From: Tardiphaga sp. vice304
Lineage (GTDB): Bacteria; Pseudomonadota; Alphaproteobacteria; Rhizobiales; Xanthobacteraceae
Direction: 5' to 3'
NCBI RefSeq assembly: GCF_007018905.1
Contig: NZ_CP041402.1
Location: 5,506,001-5,570,000 of the forward strand
Length of the DNA: 64,000 nucleotides
The position numbers and the translations under genes are program-made. This document shows positions 58,833 to 64,000 of the stretch, piece by piece (the first letter of the stretch is position 1; each line of letters starts with the position of its first letter). The notes under the pieces are model-generated. The model did no database searches, was not told the origin of the DNA, and saw only the letters and a program-made list of their open reading frames with translations.

Positions 58833-60308
58833 TTAACGGCGCCATCGGGGCTGGATTCGAGATCCGTCGATCACTTCCAGGTTCCCGATGCGGTTGAGGG
58901 TATGCAGCTTGCGGCCCGGCCACGCCGGTCCCGGGCTGATGCGGTGACGGACCTGCTGCCGGAACGCCGTCGGCGACAGTTCAGTTACTTCCGCCAGCGC
59001 CAATGCGCCGCCGTAGCCCTGCGTGCAGTCCTGCACCGGCCGCCACAACTGCCCATCGTGAACCACCATGTTGCCGGCCGGGCGGGCCTGCGCACGGTCG
59101 ATCAGCACGGGGTTGGCGGCATGCGGCAACCAGGGGCCTGTCAGGCGATCGGCGTAATAGATCGCCAGCGTGTCGGAATAGCCGCCGGCGCCGTCGCGAA
59201 TGGCGCCAAACAGATAATACAGCCCGTTATGCCGCGTCACGGTCGCGTCGCCCAGTTCCAGATCGTCGAGCAGCGTTGCATGGCGCTCCCATCGATCGGG
59301 GAAGTCAACACATCGGTACAGCGCGACATCGCGGTTCGCCGAACTCTCGGGGATCATCCAGAGCTCGCCGCCATCCTCGATCAGGAACGGATAGGACAGG
59401 TGCCAGGGCTGTTCCAGCACCGGCAGCACCGCCCCGATCGGGCCACGCGCGTCGAATTCGATCGCCGAGATCGTGCCCTTGCCGACTCGGTGATCGAGAT
59501 CCTCGAAAAAGACGAAGGTGCGGCCCTGCCAGGTCACGGGAAACGGATCGGCGAAAAAGCGATGGCCGGGATCGGCGAGACGCTGCCACGGCGCGCCCGA
59601 CAGGTCGCCGTTCTCCCACACGCCCGCGCCGGCGTTCAAGCGCCAGCCGATGTGCCAGTGCGGGGCGTAACAACACAGATGATAGATGCGCCGGGCCAAC
59701 GCATGCGCCAGACTGCCGGCCACATAGGCCACCGGCGTCTTGGGCGAACTTTCGCCGACCACCGCACGTTCGGGAACGGGCAGCCGCGGGCTGCCCGACA
59801 GGATGGCGCGCAGCAAGGTCAGCGTCCGCGCGACGACCGCCTCGAGATGGCCGCTCAGCCCGGCGGCGATCTCGGCGGAGGGCCATCCCCGGTCCAGCGT
59901 CAGGCCACTCGCCTCATCGACGATTTCGATCTGCGGCAGGTCGCCCGTCAGAATCGCCGCCAGCGCGGCGTCCTCGCCGGCAACGCCGTTGTAGTAGGGC
60001 CGCAGATACATCCGCGCGGGGCTGGCCGCGTCGCGCGGCCGGGCGGTGAAATCGATCACGATCTCCGGGTCCGCTGTCGGATCCGCTATTGCCGCGCGGC
60101 TCAAGTGTTTCACTGGATCGACCAGGGACGACCGGCCCTTGCGCAGCAGCAGGCGCTCCAACTCGAACAGCGCGCCGAGTCCGGCTGGCGGCTGGCCGGC
60201 CTCGATCCGAACGATCCGCGTGTCCGCGCGCTCGCCGCCGACCTCGCCGGCGAAGGCGTCCATCCACGCCCGTGGCCGCGCGTGATCGCAGCGCAGTTCG
60301 ATCAGCAT
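58833..60308 (-). CDS. GINT1-like glycosyltransferase-associated protein (formyltransferase-like N-terminus, propeller C-terminus)
   Basis: A 491-residue protein. Residues 1-180 look like a sugar formyltransferase-type Rossmann fold (LIELRCDHARPRAWMDAF, IVIDFTARPRDAAS). Residues about 230-480 form a five-bladed propeller with FFADPFPVTWQGRTFVFFEDLD and LSYPFLIEDGGELWMIPES, the pattern of the plant GINT1/GIPC glucosamine transferase N-terminal domain and its bacterial relatives, which sit in exopolysaccharide loci. The start at 60308 (MLIELRCD) is used; a GTG at 60350 would overlap the GT4 gene. The reaction is not known. It lies between the JmjC/cupin gene and the GT4 gene. Confidence 0.7.
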   Translation of the reverse strand: MLIELRCDHARPRAWMDAFAGEVGGERADTRIVRIEAGQPPAGLGALFELERLLLRKGRSSLVDPVKHLSRAAIADPTADPEIVIDFTARPRDAASPARMYLRPYYNGVAGEDAALAAILTGDLPQIEIVDEASGLTLDRGWPSAEIAAGLSGHLEAVVARTLTLLRAILSGSPRLPVPERAVVGESSPKTPVAYVAGSLAHALARRIYHLCCYAPHWHIGWRLNAGAGVWENGDLSGAPWQRLADPGHRFFADPFPVTWQGRTFVFFEDLDHRVGKGTISAIEFDARGPIGAVLPVLEQPWHLSYPFLIEDGGELWMIPESSANRDVALYRCVDFPDRWERHATLLDDLELGDATVTRHNGLYYLFGAIRDGAGGYSDTLAIYYADRLTGPWLPHAANPVLIDRAQARPAGNMVVHDGQLWRPVQDCTQGYGGALALAEVTELSPTAFRQQVRHRISPGPAWPGRKLHTLNRIGNLEVIDGSRIQPRWRR

Positions 60309-60327
60309 CGGCCCGGCCCCGCGCGGC

Positions 60328-61461
60328 TCATGCCGAGACCCCCAGCTCACCCATTAGCCGGACATACTCGTCCGTCATCGCGTCGATCGAATAGCGCACC
60401 GTCAGGCCCGCAGCGCTGCGTTGCAGGGTCTCGCGCAGCACATCGTCGGTCAGCAGCCGCGCGACGCCAGCGGCCAGTTGGCGCGCATCTGCCGCATCGA
60501 CGAACAGCGCGGCGGGCTCACCCTTGTAGGACAACACTTCCCGCAGCACCGCCAGATCGGTCACAACCGTCGGGATTCCCGCGCCCGCCGCCTCCACCGC
60601 GGCCAGGCCGAAGGTTTCCGACTCCGAGGGAAACACGAACACATCGAGACCGACGAGAAAATCACCGATCCGTTCGGGCGCGATCTCCCCGATGAAATGA
60701 ACACGTTTGCCGAGGCCTAATTGTTCGGCGAGCCGCTTCAGGTTGGCTTCTTCCGGCCCCTGTCCGGCCACGGCCAGATGCCATTCGGGATGATCCACCA
60801 GCGCCTGGATTCCCTTGTCGAGCCGCTTGATCGGATGCAGACGGGCGACGCCGCCGAGCAGGATGGCGTCCGGCGGCAAGTTGAACGCGCGTCGCGCTTC
60901 CTGCTTCGACAGCGTGGTGCGTTTCAGCTCGAAGCCGTGCGGGATATAGCGCAGCCGCGATCGGTACGGCCGGGGGTAGCGCGAATAGTCGACCAGCATG
61001 TCATGCGAATTGACGACGATCGATTTGAAGAATGCCAGATTGCCCAGCGCAAAATCGACGGCGCGCACCATTGGGTTCATCGTGGCCTTCGGCGACACCT
61101 GATTGGCAATGATCGGCGCGGCGCTGACCAGCCGCGCGACCGCGCCGCCGACCGTGTTGCCATAGTGCTGAAACGGCAGGATCACATCCGGCCGTAACTG
61201 CCGGATGCGCTGGCCGAGCGTGGCGAGGAACCGCATGGCTGCGACCGGATTTTTCGGCCGCCCCGGCGTGCAATACAGCGTGTTCGGCGGCTCATTGAAA
61301 TGCGCCGACTTGCGATAGAAAAACAGATGATGCACGTCGAAACCGCGCGCCGTGAGACCTGCGCCGACCAGCCGCGTGATCTCCTGCGCGCCGGCATTCT
61401 CGCCCTGCGTCTGGATGAACAGCACGCGCGGTTTTCCGGAACGGACCGACGGCAATGTCAT
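60328..61461 (-). CDS. Glycosyltransferase family 4 protein
   Basis: A 377-residue cytosolic/peripheral GT-B enzyme. The N-terminal half begins PRVLFIQTQGENAGAQEITRLVGAGLTARGFDVHHL; the C-terminal Rossmann domain has LLGGVARLHPIKRLDKGIQALV, LAVAGQGPEEANLKRLAEQLGLGKRVHFIGEI and the E-x7-E motif SESETFGLAAVEAAGAGIPTVV, the GT4 hallmark. It transfers a sugar from a nucleotide donor. The start at 61461 overlaps the flippase stop (ATGA). The donor sugar and acceptor cannot be identified. Confidence 0.9.
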   Translation of the reverse strand: MTLPSVRSGKPRVLFIQTQGENAGAQEITRLVGAGLTARGFDVHHLFFYRKSAHFNEPPNTLYCTPGRPKNPVAAMRFLATLGQRIRQLRPDVILPFQHYGNTVGGAVARLVSAAPIIANQVSPKATMNPMVRAVDFALGNLAFFKSIVVNSHDMLVDYSRYPRPYRSRLRYIPHGFELKRTTLSKQEARRAFNLPPDAILLGGVARLHPIKRLDKGIQALVDHPEWHLAVAGQGPEEANLKRLAEQLGLGKRVHFIGEIAPERIGDFLVGLDVFVFPSESETFGLAAVEAAGAGIPTVVTDLAVLREVLSYKGEPAALFVDAADARQLAAGVARLLTDDVLRETLQRSAAGLTVRYSIDAMTDEYVRLMGELGVSA

Positions 61462-62804
61462 GGCGTCTTCCCGGTGGCGGGCACCAGGCGTGCGCCCGGC
61501 CGACCGATCAGATTGAGCACCGACGGATCGACCCCGACCCAGCGCCGGCACAACACGTTTAGCACCACGGTCACGATGGCAAGGCTCAACGCTGCCGACA
61601 CGGCTGCGCCCTGCAGGCCCCAGATCGGGATCAGCACCGCGAAACCGATGAAGCGAATGCCGATATTGGCCGCGACGATCAAGGGGTAGCGCGCCTGGAA
61701 TCCTGCGATCATCAGGATCGCAGAGGCAGGCCCGCCGGCCGCATACATCGCGGTGCCGGCGGTCAGGATGATCAGCGTCCACTTCTGGGAAACGAAGTTC
61801 GGACCGAACAGCGCCAGGATGTATTCGGCGCCAAAGCCGATGATCGCCACGCCGGCGATCACGCTGAGCAGCACAACTTCCGCCATGCGCCTCAACACGC
61901 CGTTGAGTTCGTCGGTCTGGCCGGCGAAATACAGCGCCGGAATGCGCCGTGTGGCGAAGTTGTGAACCGCGGCCAGCACGGTGGCGAACATGTTCGACAG
62001 CCGCGTCGCGATGAAATAGGCGCCGGCGGAAACCGGATCGAGAAACCAGTAGACGATCACCACATCGAAATACTGGTTGACGGTTTCCAGCAGGGTCGAG
62101 GCCCAGAACCCCGATGAGGTGCGCGCCCATTCGCGCAGGCGCCAGACTGCCTTGGCGGGGAAGATATCTTTCGGAAAGGCGCGCCAGACCGCCGTCACCT
62201 GGATCAGCAGTGCGATCGCGAGCGCCAGCGACCCGATCAGAAAGAACTGATCGATCTGGATATGCAGCCCGGCCACCGTCAGCCCCACCAACGTCGCGAC
62301 CACCAACGCGCGCCAGAACAATTCGCGCATGCCGTCGGCCATGAAAATGCCGACGGTGGACCGCGCAATATGGCTGGACAGCGCCAGCATCGAGCTCAAC
62401 ACCAGAAACAGCCCGGTAGCGAGGGACAAAGCGGTGGTCTGGCCGGGCATCGTCGTGCCGAGCAGCGCGATGGCAGCGCCCGCCAGCAGCGGCACGACCG
62501 ATACCAGGCCGATCGAAAACAGCAGCGAGCCCTTGGCGAGATCCGGGCGCTTTGCCACCGAATATTCGTTCAGCGAGCGCAGGATGAACATCTCCTGCCC
62601 GAGCAGGGCGGCGACGCTGGCCATCTGGCACACGCTCAGCCACAGCGCGAGATGGCCGAACTCCGGCGCCGACAGCACCCGCGCAGCCAGCGAGAACATC
62701 GCAAACGAGACGATCCCGCCGCCGACCTGCAGCGTGATCGTGACCATCAGGCCCTGCGTGACGTCGCGCCGCAACGCGCCGGCAAGCGAGCCGAGCATCG
62801 TCAT
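61458..62804 (-). CDS. Oligosaccharide flippase, Wzx-like (second paralogue)
   Basis: A 448-residue polytopic membrane protein, from MTMLGSLAGALRRDVTQGLMVTITLQVGGGIVSF. Family marks: FILRSLNEYSVAKRPDLAKGS, TRLSNMFATVLAAVHNFATRRIPALYF and GPASAILMIAGFQARYPLIVAANIGIRFIGFAVLIP. It matches the protein at 55229 at the same positions, indicating a duplication. The start may also be 62798 or 62873. It overlaps the GT4 gene by four bases. Likely flips a lipid-linked sugar unit. Confidence 0.85.
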   Translation of the reverse strand: MTMLGSLAGALRRDVTQGLMVTITLQVGGGIVSFAMFSLAARVLSAPEFGHLALWLSVCQMASVAALLGQEMFILRSLNEYSVAKRPDLAKGSLLFSIGLVSVVPLLAGAAIALLGTTMPGQTTALSLATGLFLVLSSMLALSSHIARSTVGIFMADGMRELFWRALVVATLVGLTVAGLHIQIDQFFLIGSLALAIALLIQVTAVWRAFPKDIFPAKAVWRLREWARTSSGFWASTLLETVNQYFDVVIVYWFLDPVSAGAYFIATRLSNMFATVLAAVHNFATRRIPALYFAGQTDELNGVLRRMAEVVLLSVIAGVAIIGFGAEYILALFGPNFVSQKWTLIILTAGTAMYAAGGPASAILMIAGFQARYPLIVAANIGIRFIGFAVLIPIWGLQGAAVSAALSLAIVTVVLNVLCRRWVGVDPSVLNLIGRPGARLVPATGKTP

Positions 62805-63017
62805 CACAGCGCGGGCGCCGGTGTTGAAAGCTGACAAGGGGTACTCCACGGCGCCGCACGGACATCGCGGCACGGTGGTAAATTATCATGTGCCGACCGG
62901 ATTCGACATCACTACGCCGGGATGCGGTTAATGCGGCCACACCGCGGCCATGTCCCCGTGGCTCGCGATCCGGCAATCGACGAGTGCGCACGCGGCCGGG
63001 GTAACCGCGGATTAACC
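62805..63017. other. Intergenic region, no gene seen
   Basis: About 210 bases separate the flippase start and the 3' end of the polymerase-like gene. The part ATTATCATGTGCC (about 62882-62894) and two GGTTAA/ATTAACC motifs lie in it. No gene or clear hairpin is visible. Confidence 0.3.
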
Positions 63018-64000
63018 TTAAGCCTCCAGCTGCAAATTTTCGGCCCGCACCGACGCGCCGAGGATGATGCCAGACAGACATACTAGCAGCCCGAGCGCCG
63101 GTGGCGCGAAAAGCGCTTCTTCCTGGAAAATGCCGTTGGCCAGGATGGCGCAGATGCCAAAGGCGACCATGCCCTGGCTCGCAATGCCTGAATAGGCGTA
63201 GAGCCGCCACGCCCGCATGGCGAGATAGAAGTAGAACGCGAGCGGCACGAGCGCTGCCAGGCCCATCTGGTACAACAGGACGCCGACGGCGCTTTCGACA
63301 GCGCCGTTCACCGAACCGGCCTGTTGCGCCGCGCTCCAGTCGATTTCGTCGAACCCTTCGGACAGGTTGCCGCCGATGCCGAGGCCCCGCCCCCAAGGCG
63401 CTTGCAGGAAACCGTTGATACCGCCCATGAAGCCAAGGACGTGATAGTCGCCAATGTTCAGGCCGACATAGATGCCGGCCAGGATATACAGCACCAGGGC
63501 GGCGAGACCGAAGGTCAGCGCGAGCACCGCGCCGATCAACCGTGTGGCCAGCCACCCGACACTGACGAACAGCAATAGAATTAGCGCTCCTTTGACGCTG
63601 CAGAGCACCAATAACGGCAGACTTATCACCGCCATCACCGGACGTCCCACGGAAAACAGGAACAGAGCGAAAAAGGCGACGCCGTAGCCGTAGCTGATCG
63701 CGCTGATATTCGGCCCGAAGATGCGCAGAATTTCGGACAGGCCAAACCCATCCAGCAAAGGCGTATTGAGAAACCCGAATTTGAATCGGTCCTTCAGATC
63801 GACCGCCACCGCGCCCGTCCGTCGCATCTCGCGCTCCCAGACGCCCGAATCCGTTGCTTTCAGTTCGTCGAACCGCCAGTAGGAATAGCCGTGCGTCACG
63901 TCGAGCCAGAAGTCCCGAAACGTCAGTTCGATGTAACCGCAGACGATGAATACGATCGCAATCGCAATCAGCGCTGGCTTAATCCGCAACTCCATGCTGG
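63018..64000 (-). CDS. Polysaccharide polymerase-like membrane protein (5' end cut by window)
   Basis: At least 325 residues, with about eight to nine hydrophobic helices. An ATG at 63995 reads MELRIKPALIAIAIVFIVCGYIELTF, so it could start there, but the frame is still open at the window edge and O-antigen/EPS polymerases normally have about 400 residues or more, so a longer protein is likely. A periplasmic loop around FNGL..GINGFLQAPWGRGLGIGGNLSEGFDEID carries the G-x-G-x-G pattern near helix 6 typical of Wzy/EpsE-type polymerases. It fits the flippases and the glycosyltransferase next to it. Confidence 0.62.
   Translation of the reverse strand, partial: SMELRIKPALIAIAIVFIVCGYIELTFRDFWLDVTHGYSYWRFDELKATDSGVWEREMRRTGAVAVDLKDRFKFGFLNTPLLDGFGLSEILRIFGPNISAISYGYGVAFFALFLFSVGRPVMAVISLPLLVLCSVKGALILLLFVSVGWLATRLIGAVLALTFGLAALVLYILAGIYVGLNIGDYHVLGFMGGINGFLQAPWGRGLGIGGNLSEGFDEIDWSAAQQAGSVNGAVESAVGVLLYQMGLAALVPLAFYFYLAMRAWRLYAYSGIASQGMVAFGICAILANGIFQEEALFAPPALGLLVCLSGIILGASVRAENLQLEA

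Noticed and set aside
61462..63555. Upstream extension of the GT4 gene to more than 1000 codons
   Set aside because: The extension is a shifted frame of the flippase gene; the ATG at 61461 with the ATGA overlap is the sensible start.
1..64000. tRNA, rRNA, CRISPR, integrase or transposase genes
   Set aside because: None recognised by eye on either strand; small RNA genes could be missed without a covariance search.

Overview
The window looks like chromosomal DNA from a high-GC alphaproteobacterium of the Bradyrhizobium/Rhodopseudomonas group (Nitrobacteraceae). This is inferred from base composition, the number of solute-binding proteins and one-gene catabolic regulators, two orphan Bug-type receptors, and two families of dispersed palindromic intergenic repeats. 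No tRNA, rRNA, CRISPR array, integrase, transposase or phage gene was recognised.

Positions 1-11 kb: a partial Lys/Ala-rich protein, a small hypothetical protein, an MFS carrier, an AttE/F/G/H-like operon (ABC ATPase, FtsX-type permease, secreted CrtC/AttH lipocalin-like protein), an orphan branched-chain amino-acid-type receptor, htpG, a single-domain response regulator and a decayed chemoreceptor-like gene. Positions 11-24.4 kb: Nudix hydrolase, BKACE and RidA genes, a SemiSWEET transporter, a UvrA2-type ATPase, recQ, an AI-2E-family membrane protein with an unusual soluble tail, a Bug receptor with a 6-phosphogluconate-dehydrogenase-like enzyme, and small proteins.

Positions 24.6-31.1 kb hold a self-contained uptake and metabolism locus. 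It has an NMT1/THI5-type receptor, an SsuC-type permease, an ABC ATPase interrupted by a one-base frameshift, a DHDPS-like lyase, an atypical SDR, a double-domain acetyltransferase and a TetR regulator. A perfect 16-bp palindrome lies before the permease operon, and a 12/16 copy lies directly before the regulator gene, which together suggest the regulator's operators. Positions 31.3-41.4 kb: pyrC, a GntR-controlled aldehyde dehydrogenase/MFS operon with a divergent alpha/beta-hydrolase-fold protein that lacks the nucleophile serine, an FAD oxidoreductase/SnoaL-like pair, a TauE/SafE carrier and a MocR-type regulator.

Positions 41.6-49.8 kb form a tight seven-gene operon: YtcJ-like amidohydrolase, CobW-family GTPase, Tat-exported family-5 receptor and a complete Dpp/Opp-like ABC importer. 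It is divergent from the MocR gene and probably imports a peptide- or amide-like compound and cleaves it with a dedicated metalloenzyme. Positions 49.9-54 kb: Bug receptor, alpha/beta hydrolase, TenA, an anchored sorbosone-dehydrogenase-like beta-propeller and three small proteins. Positions 55.2-64 kb: a minus-strand surface-polysaccharide locus with two paralogous Wzx-like flippases, a CelD/FemAB-like acyltransferase, a JmjC/cupin protein, a GINT1-like putative sugar transferase, a GT4 glycosyltransferase and a polymerase-like membrane protein that runs off the window.

All functional names rest on reading motifs by eye; no database search was possible.
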